Of a stretch of 64,000 bases of DNA, positions 8,838-18,276 are shown one piece after another. Source of the stretch: Paenibacillus alginolyticus DSM 5050 = NBRC 15375 (lineage in GTDB: Bacteria; Bacillota; Bacilli; Paenibacillales; NBRC-103111); assembly GCF_000422905.1 (NCBI RefSeq), contig NZ_AUGY01000009.1, positions 62,001 through 126,000 of the forward strand. Reading direction: 5' to 3'. How positions within the stretch are numbered: position 1 is the first letter of the stretch; the number at the start of each line of letters is the position of its first letter. The notes beneath the pieces were generated by a model that was given only the letters and a program-made list of their open reading frames with translations, was not told the DNA's origin and searched no databases. The position numbers were made by a program, and so were the translations under genes.

Positions 8838-9182
8838 ATGCCTTTTCTCAGATTTAAAGGTTTTCAGAAGGAATTCATTTCTTCGATTTCAAGTACGGTC
8901 ATCCAACAATTTTCGAAATTAACGGGCGTCGTCCAAGAAAAAATAAAAATCGAACTTCTTCTTGTGGAACAATTAAATAATTCTCCCCTCTCATTAGAAA
9001 TATATATGTTCCCGAGAGATCAGGAATTGCATGATAGCATTGTTAAAGAACTCTATTCGATTCTATGTGAGCATGGCTTTCGCGATGTTCATATCTTTTT
9101 TATCCTGCTATCTCCTCAATTGTACTATAAAGAAGGACAACCCTTAGTATCCAATCATTCAGAACCTTTCTTAATAACATGA
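8838..9182 (+). CDS. DUF1904 family protein
   Basis: Small protein of 114 residues matching the DUF1904 pattern: MPFLRFKGF at the start, a central IKIELL segment, and VHIFFILLSPQLYYKEGQPL near the end. The proline after the first methionine and the beta-alpha-beta layout recall the tautomerase/MIF fold to which the family has been compared. Function unknown. The start at 8838 was chosen because AGAAGGA lies 7 bases before it; the longer open frame (from 8769) has no ribosome site and its extra residues do not match the family. Confidence 0.8.
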   Translation: MPFLRFKGFQKEFISSISSTVIQQFSKLTGVVQEKIKIELLLVEQLNNSPLSLEIYMFPRDQELHDSIVKELYSILCEHGFRDVHIFFILLSPQLYYKEGQPLVSNHSEPFLIT

Positions 9183-9290
9183 AGTACGTATACGGTGTTA
9201 CAAGAACAAGAAAAGTCATGCATTTTGCGTGCCTTTTCTCTATTAATACCAAATCGAATAAAGCCGAAATATTTGTACGTCTCTTCCCAC

Positions 9291-9716
9291 TTATTCAACG
9301 TTAAACTCCATATGCTTTTTCTCCTGTTTGTAATAATCTAATCTATCCTCTAAAGTACCTGTATGAAATTCGAATTTATGACCATCTGGGTCTGTGAAGT
9401 AAATAGACTTCTTATCTTTCTCATCTCTTGGACGGCCTGGCAGGATGTTAACCTGCAATTTCTTTAGTTTCTCATACAGATCATCAAATTCAGCTTCTTC
9501 AATTGAAAATGCAATGTGAGTGTAGGAAAGGTTTATTTCATTTCGAGGAATATGCTTTTCGACATTCAAGGCAATCCACATGCCATTCAGGTCAAAATAG
9601 GCCGTACTTCTTCCTTTGACCAACAACTTTGCATCAAAAACCTGTTGATAAAATGAAATCGAATTCTCTAAATTTGAGACCGAAAATAATAAATGATTCA
9701 AACCCTTTATAGACAC
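9291..9716 (-). CDS. fosB: Metallothiol transferase FosB (fosfomycin resistance)
   Basis: A 141-residue vicinal-oxygen-chelate enzyme, full length for FosB. It opens the fosfomycin epoxide by adding bacillithiol (or cysteine) in a Mg2+/Mn2+-dependent reaction. The metal ligands known from Bacillus FosB (His7, His66, Glu115) correspond here to His8 (GLNHLLF), His67 (SYTHIAF) and Glu116 (HKFEFHTG). Strongly conserved stretches such as [23 protein letters not shown] and [17 protein letters not shown] are intact. It starts at a GTG with GGGGTGG upstream, only 16 bases after the MocR-type regulator gene, so the two are probably co-transcribed. Confidence 0.95.
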   Translation of the reverse strand: MSIKGLNHLLFSVSNLENSISFYQQVFDAKLLVKGRSTAYFDLNGMWIALNVEKHIPRNEINLSYTHIAFSIEEAEFDDLYEKLKKLQVNILPGRPRDEKDKKSIYFTDPDGHKFEFHTGTLEDRLDYYKQEKKHMEFNVE

Positions 9717-9732
9717 GTAACCACCCCGGAAT

Positions 9733-11190
9733 TTATTTATTTTTACTAACCATAGCTAGCTCCTTAATCATTTCAGCTAAATGCACAATACCCCATTCAA
9801 GCTCATGAAGCTTGGCGTAGGCATAGGAAATCCGCAGATAATTTCCCGCATTTCTATCATAAATTGAACCCGGGTTCAGCAAAATTCCTGCTTTCAAAGC
9901 ACGCTCAAAAAGCATTTGCATGGATACATCCACAGTGAGGCGAACCCAAATGTAGAAACCGCCTGCTGGCACTGCCCATGTAGCAATCTCCATAAAATTG
10001 GTCTTCAACAACTGAACAGTGAAATCCCTTCTTCTCTTTAGTTGTTCCCTAACATAGACAAGATGCTCTTGATATAAGCCTCTACCCAGCCATTCGGCTG
10101 CTGCCCACTGGGATATCGAGCTCGAGCCGTAATCGTTCTGCATTTTGATATCAGCCAAACGTTCAATAACCGGTTCTGGGGCGACCACCCAACCAATTCG
10201 AAGTCCCGGACTTAAAGTCTTCGACAAACTCCCCAAATAGAGGACCAATGCATTAGGATCCCTTGCCTTTAATGGAAGTGGAGGCGGAATTTCAAACCAA
10301 AGCTCCCTATAGGCATCGTCCTCAATGATGGGAAGTCCCTCATCCGCACAGATTCTCATCAGCTCTTGACGTCTTGGCTCTGACATCAGCGTGCCAGTAG
10401 GATTATGAAAAGTAGGTATCGTATAGAGCAGCGAGGCGTTGTAGCCTTCTTTATAACGGCTAATCTGATTCGTTTGAATGCCTTCTTCATCCATGGGTAG
10501 ACCAACCAGCTTAATTGCACTAGATTGAAACACATGGATAGAATACAAATAGGATGGCTTTTCCAGAAGGATGGAAGAACCTCGCTGCAGCAACCCGATG
10601 GATATGAGTTGTAACGCTTGGAGTGAGCCAGATACGATTAGAATGTTGGAGGGCGAAGTTTGAACGCCAATGCCATGCAAGTAAGCAGCTATCTGTTCCC
10701 GCAAATACGGATTTCCTTTAGGTTCTTCATAGCCGATAGTGAAAGGATTCACTGAAGACTCTTCAAAAATCTGTTTCATTTGGACAGAAGGAAGCAAATC
10801 TGGTGAAAGCTCTCCAGTACCCAAGCGGATAATGCCATCTTGAAATTCCGCACGGTTAATGTGCTGTATGGCAGGCTGGTTTGGATAATAAGTGCCGGCT
10901 TGCACATAAGAGCTCCAGTCTGGAGGAGGCGAAGCAGCTAAAAGGTTCCAAGAGTTATTGATGACTCTAGTCCCTCCTTTGGTGTTCCCCTCCAGTAACC
11001 CCTCGGCAATCAAATCGCTCAGTGCGGTCACAACCGTACTACGATTGACATCAAAGCGTTCAGCCAGCGCGCGCTGTGAGGGAATTTTGGTCCCAATCGC
11101 CCATTCGCCTAGCGATATTTTATTTTTTATAAAATCTTTAATCTGACTATATAAAGGGGTTTCCGACGATAAGTCCGGCTTCCAGTCCAT
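9733..11190 (-). CDS. MocR-family (GntR/aminotransferase) transcriptional regulator
   Basis: A 485-residue fusion of an N-terminal winged-helix GntR domain (about residues 10-80, with [20 protein letters not shown]) and a class-I aminotransferase-like domain. The PLP lysine lies in [16 protein letters not shown] and the aspartate that contacts the cofactor in [10 protein letters not shown]. MocR proteins sense PLP, amino acids or related compounds. It is divergent from the LysE-type exporter at 11320 and directly followed by fosB. By analogy with MocR regulators beside exporters, the LysE gene is the most likely target; a link to fosB is only positional. Confidence 0.9.
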   Translation of the reverse strand: MDWKPDLSSETPLYSQIKDFIKNKISLGEWAIGTKIPSQRALAERFDVNRSTVVTALSDLIAEGLLEGNTKGGTRVINNSWNLLAASPPPDWSSYVQAGTYYPNQPAIQHINRAEFQDGIIRLGTGELSPDLLPSVQMKQIFEESSVNPFTIGYEEPKGNPYLREQIAAYLHGIGVQTSPSNILIVSGSLQALQLISIGLLQRGSSILLEKPSYLYSIHVFQSSAIKLVGLPMDEEGIQTNQISRYKEGYNASLLYTIPTFHNPTGTLMSEPRRQELMRICADEGLPIIEDDAYRELWFEIPPPLPLKARDPNALVLYLGSLSKTLSPGLRIGWVVAPEPVIERLADIKMQNDYGSSSISQWAAAEWLGRGLYQEHLVYVREQLKRRRDFTVQLLKTNFMEIATWAVPAGGFYIWVRLTVDVSMQMLFERALKAGILLNPGSIYDRNAGNYLRISYAYAKLHELEWGIVHLAEMIKELAMVSKNK

Positions 11191-11319
11191 GCTATGATCC
11201 TCTCCTAACCATTCAAATATAACATTTGGTTGGGTGAATCGCCATCCATTTGGAGGGAGACATCCGCTAGATTTTCTCTATACTTGTGAAGAATAGTCTA
11301 ATTGATGGGAGAGATCGTT

Positions 11320-11925
11320 TTGTTGGAAATTGTTTTACATGGGCTTATTTTGGGTTTTGGGCTCATTCTGCCCATAGGGGTACAAAATGTTTTCGTTTTC
11401 AACCAAGGAGCCCGTGGGTCATCTTATCTTAAAGCACTGCCTGTCATCCTTACGGCGTCGGTTTGTGACACGATCCTAATTTTATTAGCCGTCTTAGGTG
11501 TTTCGTTCGTCGTACTCACCTTCGCCTGGCTTCAAGCAGCGCTCTATGGACTTGGATTCTTTTTCCTGTTGTATATGGGATGGGTACTTTGGAAAAGTAA
11601 ACCTGGCTCAGTAACATCACACCGGGAAAATGAACCCAAAAAACAAATCCTGTTTGCAGCATCTGTCTCGTTAATGAATCCCCACGCTATACTCGATACG
11701 ATTGGAGTTATAGGCACAAATTCCTTACACTATGTTGGCGGAGAAAAATGGGTGTTCACCGTCACCGTTATGCTAGTTTCCTGGCTCTGGTTCTTCGGTT
11801 TAGCGTTCGCAGGACGCCTTGTTGGCAAGCGTGATCCTAGCGGTAAATTCATTGCCAAATTAAACAAGGTTTCTGCTTGTTTGATATGGGCTGTAGCGGT
11901 CTATATGGGCATGCAATTCTTATAG
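11320..11925 (+). CDS. LysE/ArgO-family amino-acid exporter
   Basis: Membrane protein of about 201 residues with five to six hydrophobic segments. The first helix carries the family motif LPIGVQNVFVFNQGA (family consensus PGPxN/PIGVQN), and SLMNPHAILDT is the second conserved LysE motif. It exports basic or other amino acids. The chosen TTG start at 11320 lies 6 bases after GGGAGAG; in-frame ATG (11305) and TTG (11302) codons lack a ribosome site at proper distance. It is divergent from the MocR regulator, which probably controls it. A short GAGCAT/ATGCTC hairpin follows at 11953-11970. Confidence 0.85.
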   Translation: MLEIVLHGLILGFGLILPIGVQNVFVFNQGARGSSYLKALPVILTASVCDTILILLAVLGVSFVVLTFAWLQAALYGLGFFFLLYMGWVLWKSKPGSVTSHRENEPKKQILFAASVSLMNPHAILDTIGVIGTNSLHYVGGEKWVFTVTVMLVSWLWFFGLAFAGRLVGKRDPSGKFIAKLNKVSACLIWAVAVYMGMQFL

Positions 11926-12080
11926 AGGAACGGAGGATTTGTTGAATACTTTGAGCATCACTCTATGCTCACTTTAGGTTCTCGGATGAATGGATCTTAA
12001 TCCTCGGCCGAGTGATGTTGTAGAAAATTTGTAGAAAATTACAATTACTACAACAATCGCTACGTCGGTAGCGTCTGATC

Positions 12081-12440
12081 CGCGCGTCCGTCCTGCGAAA
12101 GCGCGGAAACCGCGCTTAATGTGGAGCGCTCGAACAAATAAGCGCGAAAAACGCGCTTTCAGCGAGAGCTCCGCGAGCAGAAGCTCGTCGACAGCGTCTG
12201 AGAAGTCGAAAATCGACTTCTCAGCAGCCTGACCCGCGCGTCCGTCCTGCGAAAGCGCGTAAACCGCGCTTAATGTGGAGCGCTCGAACAAATAAGCGCG
12301 AAAAACGCGCTTTCAGCAAGAGCTCCGCGAGCCGAAGCTCGTCGGCAGCGTCTGAGAAGTCGAAAATCGACTTCTCAGCAGCCTGACCCGCGTGTCCGCC
12401 CTGTGAAAGCGCGGGAACCGTGCTTAATGCAAAAGCTCGT
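12081..12440. repeat. 154-bp hairpin-rich tandem repeat (two full copies and one partial)
   Basis: Copies start at 12081, 12235 and 12389, so the period is exactly 154 bases. Copies 1 and 2 differ at four positions that I can see; the third is degenerate and ends near 12440. Each full unit encodes four short hairpins with A-rich loops: AAGCGCGG-AAA-CCGCGCTT (12099-12117), AAGCGCG-AAAAA-CGCGCTT (12140-12158), CGAGC-AGAA-GCTCG (12174-12187) and CTGAGAAGTCGA-AAA-TCGACTTCTCAG (12198-12224). The period is not a multiple of three, and the spacing and loops are conserved, so this looks non-coding. The stretch 11926-12080 and 12478-12622 around it holds no recognisable gene. Confidence 0.9.
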
Positions 12441-12444
12441 CTTA

Positions 12445-12477
12445 AATGAGCAGGTTGTCCTCCGACACCTGCTCATT
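12445..12477. terminator. Stem-loop after the tandem repeat
   Basis: AATGAGCAGG (12445-12454) pairs perfectly with CCTGCTCATT (12468-12477) across a 13-base loop, followed by ATTTGTTT. It could end transcription through the repeat region before the TRAP operon. Confidence 0.5.
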
Positions 12478-12622
12478 ATTTGTTTCATTCCACCCAAAAA
12501 TCTAAAAAAACTACAAAAAAAACTAAAAACACTGGCATACCTGTGGGTAGATAGGAGCGCTATACTTAAGTCACATCAAATGAAAGCACTTACAAAGGTA
12601 GCGAGAGGAGGTCCGCTTTACG

Positions 12623-13126
12623 ATGAGAATACTTCGAAAAATTGCTCTCGGTATCGATTCATGTATCGAGTCTGCTGCCCTCATCGGTTTGCTTAGTATG
12701 ATCATCATCGTCACCGTACAGGTCATGACCCGCAAGCTGTTTAACTTCGTATTCTTCTGGTCGGAGGAAGTGACCATGCTGCTTCTTATCTGGTTTTCCT
12801 TCATGGGAATTGCGATTGGCTTTCGTGAGAAGCTGCATTTGGGCATCGATTCCTTCACCCACAAGCTTCCAGCTTCCATCAATAAAGCGCTTGATAAAGT
12901 CATCGAGCTTGTCATTCTCGCTTTCGGTTGCTATCTCGTATATTTTGGTTGGGACTTCACCGTCATGATGAATGAATCAGAGTTACCGGCGACGGGTCTG
13001 CCTAACAGCACACTGTATGTCATCATGCCGATAACCGGCGTCATGACCTGTGCCTATGCCCTCCTCCAGTTGTTTGGTATCGAGACGAAGCGGCATCAAC
13101 ATATCAAAGAAGGAGGTCCCGAATAA
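12623..13126 (+). CDS. dctQ: TRAP transporter small permease (DctQ)
   Basis: A 167-residue protein with four predicted membrane helices, typical for DctQ. Family features are the RK after the first helix (VQVMTRKLF), the FFWSEEVTMLLLIWFSFMG segment with the conserved WSEE, and REKLHLGIDSF. It forms the membrane part of a sodium-dependent TRAP importer together with DctM. GAGGAGG lies about 12 bases before the ATG. Its stop codon overlaps the dctM start by one base (TAATG), so the two are translationally coupled. The neighbouring uronate genes suggest a sugar-acid substrate. Confidence 0.93.
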   Translation: MRILRKIALGIDSCIESAALIGLLSMIIIVTVQVMTRKLFNFVFFWSEEVTMLLLIWFSFMGIAIGFREKLHLGIDSFTHKLPASINKALDKVIELVILAFGCYLVYFGWDFTVMMNESELPATGLPNSTLYVIMPITGVMTCAYALLQLFGIETKRHQHIKEGGPE

Positions 13127-14418
13127 TGGATCCGACCATCGCTATTATTATCCTAACTATCACCTTCGTTGGTCTGATCGTTCTCCGCTTTCCGATCTCG
13201 CTCGCTTTGGCAGGTTCTTCCCTGCTCACCTTACTTTACTTGAAAGTCCCTCTGGCCACTGTGGGCCAAACGATGATTCAAGGGATGAACTCTTACTCCC
13301 TCCTGACCATCCCTTTCTTTATCCTGGCCGGGCAAATTATGAGTGAAGGCCAGATGGCATTGCGGCTTATCAATCTCGCGCAAGTTCTTGTTGGTGGCAT
13401 CCGCGGAGGTTTAGCCATGGTCAACTGCGTCGCTTGTATGTTCTTCGGGAACATCTCCGGGTCAGCCATTGCCGACGTCTCCTCCATCGGCTCGGTCATG
13501 ATCCCGATGATGAAGAAAAAGGGTTATGACACCGATTACGCCGTTGGTGTTACAGTCTCTGCCGCCATTCAAGGCGTTGTGGTGCCGCCAAGCCACAACC
13601 TCGTGCTTTATTCCCTAGCGGCAGGCGGTGGAATCTCTATCGCATCGCTTTTTCTAGCGGGCATAGTCCCGGGCTTGATTCTATGTGTATCGCTGATGAT
13701 CACGAGTTATATCATCGCCATCAAGCGCGGTTATACGAAGAGCGAAGCTGTTCCCGTGCGAGAAATTCCAAAGATTGTACGCGATGGCCTGCTTTCCCTT
13801 CTGACAGCCGTCATCATTCTAGGCGGTATATTCACGGGATGGTTTACGGCTACAGAAAGCGGCGCGTTAGCTTGTCTATACGCCTTTATTCTCACCTTTC
13901 TCGTGTACCGAGATATTCCCGTAAGTCGGATGTGGATTATTCTCCAACGTACATTTCGAACCGTAGCCATGGTGCTCTTCCTGATTGCTGCCTCCGCTAC
14001 CTTCAGTTGGGTATTAGCCTTTCTCAAAGTTCCCGGCATGTTAACGGATTGGATGCTGGGCATCACAGACAGCCCCATTGTCATTTTGCTGATCATCAAC
14101 GTCTTGCTGCTCTTACTTGGCGCACCGATGGATATGGCTCCACTCATCTTAATCATGACGCCTATTTTACTCCCAGTTGTGACAGCGCTTGGCATGGATC
14201 CTGTTCACTTCGGCATTATTATGATGTTAAACTTAGGTATTGGATTGCTTACACCGCCCGTCGGAACCGTCCTCTTCGTAGGCTCTGCGATTGGAAATAT
14301 TTCGATTTCTGAAGGCACCAAAGCCATGATGCCGTTCTTTTATGTCATGTGCGTTGTGCTCATGATACTTACCTATATACCTGGTCTCGTCATGTGGCTT
14401 CCAAACTTAATGAAATAA
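13126..14418 (+). CDS. dctM: TRAP transporter large permease (DctM)
   Basis: A 430-residue membrane protein with about 12 hydrophobic segments, normal for DctM. Typical motifs include LRFPISLALAGSSLL, IPFFILAGQIM, NCVACMFFGNISGSAIADVSSIG and TPPVGTVLFVGSAIGNIS. It carries the elevator-type transport domain that works with DctQ and the DctP binding protein. It lies between dctQ (one-base overlap) and dctP (43-base gap), the canonical Q-M-P set. Confidence 0.95.
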   Translation: MDPTIAIIILTITFVGLIVLRFPISLALAGSSLLTLLYLKVPLATVGQTMIQGMNSYSLLTIPFFILAGQIMSEGQMALRLINLAQVLVGGIRGGLAMVNCVACMFFGNISGSAIADVSSIGSVMIPMMKKKGYDTDYAVGVTVSAAIQGVVVPPSHNLVLYSLAAGGGISIASLFLAGIVPGLILCVSLMITSYIIAIKRGYTKSEAVPVREIPKIVRDGLLSLLTAVIILGGIFTGWFTATESGALACLYAFILTFLVYRDIPVSRMWIILQRTFRTVAMVLFLIAASATFSWVLAFLKVPGMLTDWMLGITDSPIVILLIINVLLLLLGAPMDMAPLILIMTPILLPVVTALGMDPVHFGIIMMLNLGIGLLTPPVGTVLFVGSAIGNISISEGTKAMMPFFYVMCVVLMILTYIPGLVMWLPNLMK

Positions 14419-14461
14419 GGAAATAACTCAACTACTACGATAAAAAGGGTGAATATTCGAG

Positions 14462-15526
14462 ATGAAAATAAAAAGAAAATACATCATAGCTCTAAGTACA
14501 GTGATTGGTACTAGTCTCTTGCTTGCAGCTTGCGGTGGCGGCAGTACACCGACGAATAGCGGTTCAACAACGACTCCTGGAGCCGCGAGCCCTGCAGCAG
14601 CAGCGAAGAAAGCCGATGGTCCTAAATTAAATTTCCGTCTGGCTGAAACACACCCAGCGGACTACCCAACCACACTAGGCGATAAGAAATTCGCCGAACT
14701 CGTCAATCAAGCATCGGATGGGCGCATCAAAATCGATGTGTTCCCTGCCTCCCAGCTCGGTGAGGAGAAGGCCGTCATCGAGCAAGTGCAGCTCGGCGCT
14801 ATTGAATTCACACGAGTTAGTACAGGAGCACTTGGCGGATTCAACAAGCAGTATGAGGTCTTCAGCTTGCCCTACATTTTCGATAACGATAATCACCAAT
14901 GGAAATTTCTAGAAAGCGAGCAAGGAACGAAACTGCTGGATAGCTTAGAGTCTTCTCGTATGAAAGGACTGGCGTATTACAGCTCAGGAGCTCGTCATTT
15001 CTATTCCAAGAAACCGATTAAAAGCATCGCCGATCTGAAAGGACTCAAAATACGCGTCATTCAAAACAAGGTCAACATTGATCTCATGAACGCACTTGGC
15101 GCGAATGCAACCCCAATGCCTTATGGAGATGTCTTCAATGCTTTGCAAACAGGTGTCATCGATGCCGCTGAGAATAACTATCCGAGCTACTTCTCTTCCA
15201 ACCATTTTCAACAAGCCAAAAATCTCATTCTTGACCAGCACCAACGGGTGCCTGAAGTTCTTTTGATTTCTAAAGTAGCATGGGATAAGCTGTCTGCTGA
15301 TGATAAAGCGCTTATTAAAAAGGCTGCCTTAGAATCCGTCAAAACACAAAAAGCAGAATGGGATAAATTCGAGAAGGATTCCGAAGCCAAAGTGAAAGCG
15401 GCGGGAGTTACGATTACGGACGTATCCGACCTTAAGCCATGGCAGGATGCTGTAAAGCCTGTTATCGAAAAGTATCGCAACGACTACAAAGAAACGTTAG
15501 AAGCTATCGAGAAAGCTAGAAAATAG
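14462..15526 (+). CDS. dctP: TRAP transporter substrate-binding lipoprotein (DctP)
   Basis: A 354-residue DctP-type binding protein. The lipoprotein signal ends in LLAAC, followed by a Gly/Ser/Thr/Ala-rich linker before the folded domain (LNFRLAETHPADYP). DctP hallmarks include the QLGEEKAVIEQVQLGAIEF segment and LKIRVIQN, which contains the arginine that binds the substrate carboxylate in TRAP binding proteins. The ligand is therefore probably an organic acid; the surrounding KdgF- and Kdu-type genes make a uronate or oligouronide a reasonable guess. Confidence 0.93.
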   Translation: MKIKRKYIIALSTVIGTSLLLAACGGGSTPTNSGSTTTPGAASPAAAAKKADGPKLNFRLAETHPADYPTTLGDKKFAELVNQASDGRIKIDVFPASQLGEEKAVIEQVQLGAIEFTRVSTGALGGFNKQYEVFSLPYIFDNDNHQWKFLESEQGTKLLDSLESSRMKGLAYYSSGARHFYSKKPIKSIADLKGLKIRVIQNKVNIDLMNALGANATPMPYGDVFNALQTGVIDAAENNYPSYFSSNHFQQAKNLILDQHQRVPEVLLISKVAWDKLSADDKALIKKAALESVKTQKAEWDKFEKDSEAKVKAAGVTITDVSDLKPWQDAVKPVIEKYRNDYKETLEAIEKARK

Positions 15527-15543
15527 CCATTCAAAACAAACTA

Positions 15544-15587
15544 AAAAAGGACATTCTAAGGGGTGCACCCCCTCAAGTGTCCTTTTT
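15544..15587. terminator. Bidirectional terminator between dctP and the response regulator
   Basis: AAAAGGACA pairs with TGTCCTTTT, with a GGGGTGCACCCC inner palindrome. A-run and T-run flanks on both sides serve the convergent dctP and response-regulator genes. Confidence 0.85.
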
Positions 15588-15596
15588 CATTTGACT

Positions 15597-16349
15597 TCAT
15601 TTGGCTTCATCCAGCCTTCCGCCACATTTCCTATATTCCAAAGGGGAGCAGCCTATCAGCTTTTTGAAAGTACTGCTGAAGTAAGAAATATCCCCATAAC
15701 CAAGCCGTTCCGCGATCTCAGACACTCGCAAAGACGTTTTAATCAGCAGCTTCTTCGCTTCCTCCATGCGCATTTCAATGACATAATCGACGAATTTGCC
15801 TCCCGTTTGCTGCTTAAAGAGCTGGCTTAAGTAGCTGGGGTTCAAATGTACCAAGGCTGCGGCATCGGTTAAGCTGATATCTTTCGATAAGTTGGAGCTG
15901 ATAAACTGCTGCACTTGTTCAATGGCTGACAATTCATTCGTTCCGATTAGCGGGGAATCCGCCAACCGCCTCGCAGATTTCGTTGTCCTGTCTTGCATCC
16001 ATCGGCCCAAACAATCTGCCATTGCCTCCATTTCCACAGGCTTCAGCAGATAGTCCTTTACCCCATAGCGTATCGCTTTCTGAGCTAACTGAAAATCGTC
16101 ATATCCGCTTACTAGGATTAAATTGGCTGAAACTTGTGTCATCTGCTCCGCTAGAGCAATACCGTCCATGATCGGCATCTTTACATCGGAGATGACCAAA
16201 TCAGCGTGATGCTTTTGCAGTGCATCAATCGCCTCCAAACCATTCGCGCATTCCTGCACGATTTCGAAAGGAAGCTTCGTTTGTTCCACGGCTTTGCGAA
16301 GCACGACACGAACCCATCTTTCATCGTCCACGAGAATGACTTTGTACAT
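15597..16349 (-). CDS. Response regulator, receiver plus AraC domain (YesN family)
   Basis: A 250-residue regulator. The N-terminal receiver has Asp8/Asp9 and the phospho-acceptor Asp55 (VISDVKMP), with the conserved lysine in YLLKPVE. A C-terminal AraC domain (about 150-245) holds two helix-turn-helix units and SPLEYRKC. It is shorter than the usual 400-530-residue YesN, lacking the long linker. It follows the kinase gene by 6 bases with GGAGGT before the ATG, so the pair is co-transcribed. Facing the TRAP operon tail to tail, it most likely controls that transporter or the downstream glycosidase genes. Confidence 0.93.
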   Translation of the reverse strand: MYKVILVDDERWVRVVLRKAVEQTKLPFEIVQECANGLEAIDALQKHHADLVISDVKMPIMDGIALAEQMTQVSANLILVSGYDDFQLAQKAIRYGVKDYLLKPVEMEAMADCLGRWMQDRTTKSARRLADSPLIGTNELSAIEQVQQFISSNLSKDISLTDAAALVHLNPSYLSQLFKQQTGGKFVDYVIEMRMEEAKKLLIKTSLRVSEIAERLGYGDISYFSSTFKKLIGCSPLEYRKCGGRLDEAK

Positions 16350-16355
16350 GACCTC

Positions 16356-18200
16356 CTACCTCCATTCCTCTCCGTAAGGCTTCAGCGGCAGCTTGATTCT
16401 CACTAGAGTTCCTGCATCTGCCTCACTATCAAGCTCCAGACCATAATCGTCACCAAACAGATAAGAGATACGCCGATGTACATTGACGATGCCGATCTGT
16501 GATACGGCCGTAATCATGTCCTTTTGCAGCAAATCGAGCTGTAATGCAAGGAGTTTGTCAGCCGGAATACCTACACCGCTATCCTGAATCTCCACAACAA
16601 ATTGATGATCATTTACTTGAGCAGATGAAATGACAATATGAACAGGCTGTGCACTCGTTTCAATGCCATGAATGACACAATTTTCAACCAAGGGCTGCAA
16701 AGCGAACTTCGCGATGATTTGTCCTTCTGCCCATTCAGGGATCTGGAATTCATAGGTGAGTTTATCGTCAAACCTATATTTCTGAATTCGTAAATACATA
16801 TCGCAAATCTGAATTTCCTGCTGCAAGGAGATCGTTGCCCCAGCATGATTCAAATTGTAGCGCAGCAGACGAGCAAGAGATGCAACAAGCACCGAGATGT
16901 CGGTCATATCCTTTTCCAGCGCCATCCCACGCACTGTCTCTAATGCGTTCATGAGAAAGTGCGGATTCACCTGCGATTGCAGCACTTTTAGTTCTGTCTC
17001 TTTTTGACGGAGCTGAAGATCCTTCTCTCGGAGCTGAGAGTAGTAAATTTCATCGAGCAGCACCTGGAGCTTTTCGACCATTTTATTAAAATCGTTCGTT
17101 AACTGCCCAATCTCATCCTTGGATTCGATGTCCACGCGAGCCTGAAAGTCGCCCTCTTTCACTCTTTTCATGAAAAATTGCAGCGCCCTCACAGGTCGAA
17201 CGATACTCGTAGCAAAACCAATCCCAATCAAATAGGCAATCAGTAATGTGGCAAGGACCGTCCACCACATCGTACGCCGAATATACTCGGTTCCACGCGT
17301 CAATTCTTCTTCAGGGATCGTCGTCACCAACCGCCAATTCAAATAGGATGACAGGCTAAAGGTGTAGAAAGGCTTATCTCCTGTTTGCGCTTGGTAAGAC
17401 CCGCTTTCCTGCTGCAAAATCCACTCTAACTGGTCCCAATTCGCCAAATGACCGATTTCCGTGTATTCAGGTGAATAAATATAGCGCCCGTAGGGGTCGA
17501 GAATGGATAAATACCCTGTTCGTCCAATGGTAACCCGTTCAGCAATCTCTTGAATCCGCTTGAAGTTGACTTCCATAATTAACGTTGCAACGGGCTCTAA
17601 GGTAAGTGGACTCACTAAGCGCTTCACGATGGAGAGAACAGGCACATATTCCAGCTCGTAGCGCTGAGAAGGCGGTCTGATGATCAACATAATATCGCTG
17701 TTGGAGGGGACACTGGCAAACCATGGCTCCTGAATTAGTTGAAGAGCAGGGGTCACATTTTTGTTCATGCTTGTATCCAAGACCGTCTGATTTTCCATAA
17801 CAAGCATGATCCGAGAGATATCAGATCGGGAGTAAGCCGTATCGTTCAAAAGCTGCATCATGGGCTCGCGGATACCTGAACTCTTCACTTCCTGTTCGCT
17901 TGTCATCCTTAGAAACTGCTGCATCGAAGGATGATTCTGCATGCGAATGGAGTCGATCTCGAAATCCCGAATATAATATTCAATATGCAGCTTGACTTGC
18001 TCAATGATTTGCTTGTTGCTCAAGTTGGCTTCCTCGCGCAGCACTTCCGATGATTTCTGATAAGAAATCAGCCCCACCACAAGCAGCGGAATGACAACCA
18101 GCATGGCTGAATAGACGAGCAGTTTCACTGTCAGTGGACGATCACGCAAAAACAAGCTTCTGTAGAACCAGATCCAAGCTCTACGACCTCTTCTACTCAT
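16356..18200 (-). CDS. Sensor histidine kinase, YesM family
   Basis: A 614-residue membrane kinase. Two membrane helices (LLVYSAMLVVIPLLVVGLI and WTVLATLLIAYLIGIGFA) flank an extracellular dCache-like sensor of some 250 residues. A HAMP segment follows (SIVRPVRALQFFMKRVKEG), then the His_kinase domain with VNPHFLMNALETV (phospho-acceptor His) and a HATPase with LQPLVENCVIHGI and GIVNVHRRI. The start at 18200 was chosen for its AAAGGAGG site; in-frame upstream codons lack one. Signals may be extracellular sugars or pectin fragments. Pairing of a YesM-type kinase with a TRAP operon rather than an ABC operon is less usual. Confidence 0.93.
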   Translation of the reverse strand: MSRRGRRAWIWFYRSLFLRDRPLTVKLLVYSAMLVVIPLLVVGLISYQKSSEVLREEANLSNKQIIEQVKLHIEYYIRDFEIDSIRMQNHPSMQQFLRMTSEQEVKSSGIREPMMQLLNDTAYSRSDISRIMLVMENQTVLDTSMNKNVTPALQLIQEPWFASVPSNSDIMLIIRPPSQRYELEYVPVLSIVKRLVSPLTLEPVATLIMEVNFKRIQEIAERVTIGRTGYLSILDPYGRYIYSPEYTEIGHLANWDQLEWILQQESGSYQAQTGDKPFYTFSLSSYLNWRLVTTIPEEELTRGTEYIRRTMWWTVLATLLIAYLIGIGFATSIVRPVRALQFFMKRVKEGDFQARVDIESKDEIGQLTNDFNKMVEKLQVLLDEIYYSQLREKDLQLRQKETELKVLQSQVNPHFLMNALETVRGMALEKDMTDISVLVASLARLLRYNLNHAGATISLQQEIQICDMYLRIQKYRFDDKLTYEFQIPEWAEGQIIAKFALQPLVENCVIHGIETSAQPVHIVISSAQVNDHQFVVEIQDSGVGIPADKLLALQLDLLQKDMITAVSQIGIVNVHRRISYLFGDDYGLELDSEADAGTLVRIKLPLKPYGEEWR

Positions 18201-18224
18201 ATGCAACCTCCTTTCCGCCGAATT

Positions 18225-18238
18225 TGTAAGCGCATTCA
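18225..18238. promoter_or_regulatory. cre-like site upstream of the YesM/YesN pair
   Basis: TGTAAGCGCATTCA keeps the TG, central CG and terminal CA of CcpA sites, with one or two mismatches. It lies 25 bases upstream of the kinase start. Confidence 0.35.
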
Positions 18239-18276
18239 ATGTTTAGGAAAGAAAAACCAGCTGCAAGCGCAACTGG

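Noticed and set aside
11974..12291. 105-codon minus-strand frame across the tandem repeat
   Set aside because: It runs through hairpin repeats whose 154-base period breaks the frame between copies, lacks a ribosome site, and matches no family.
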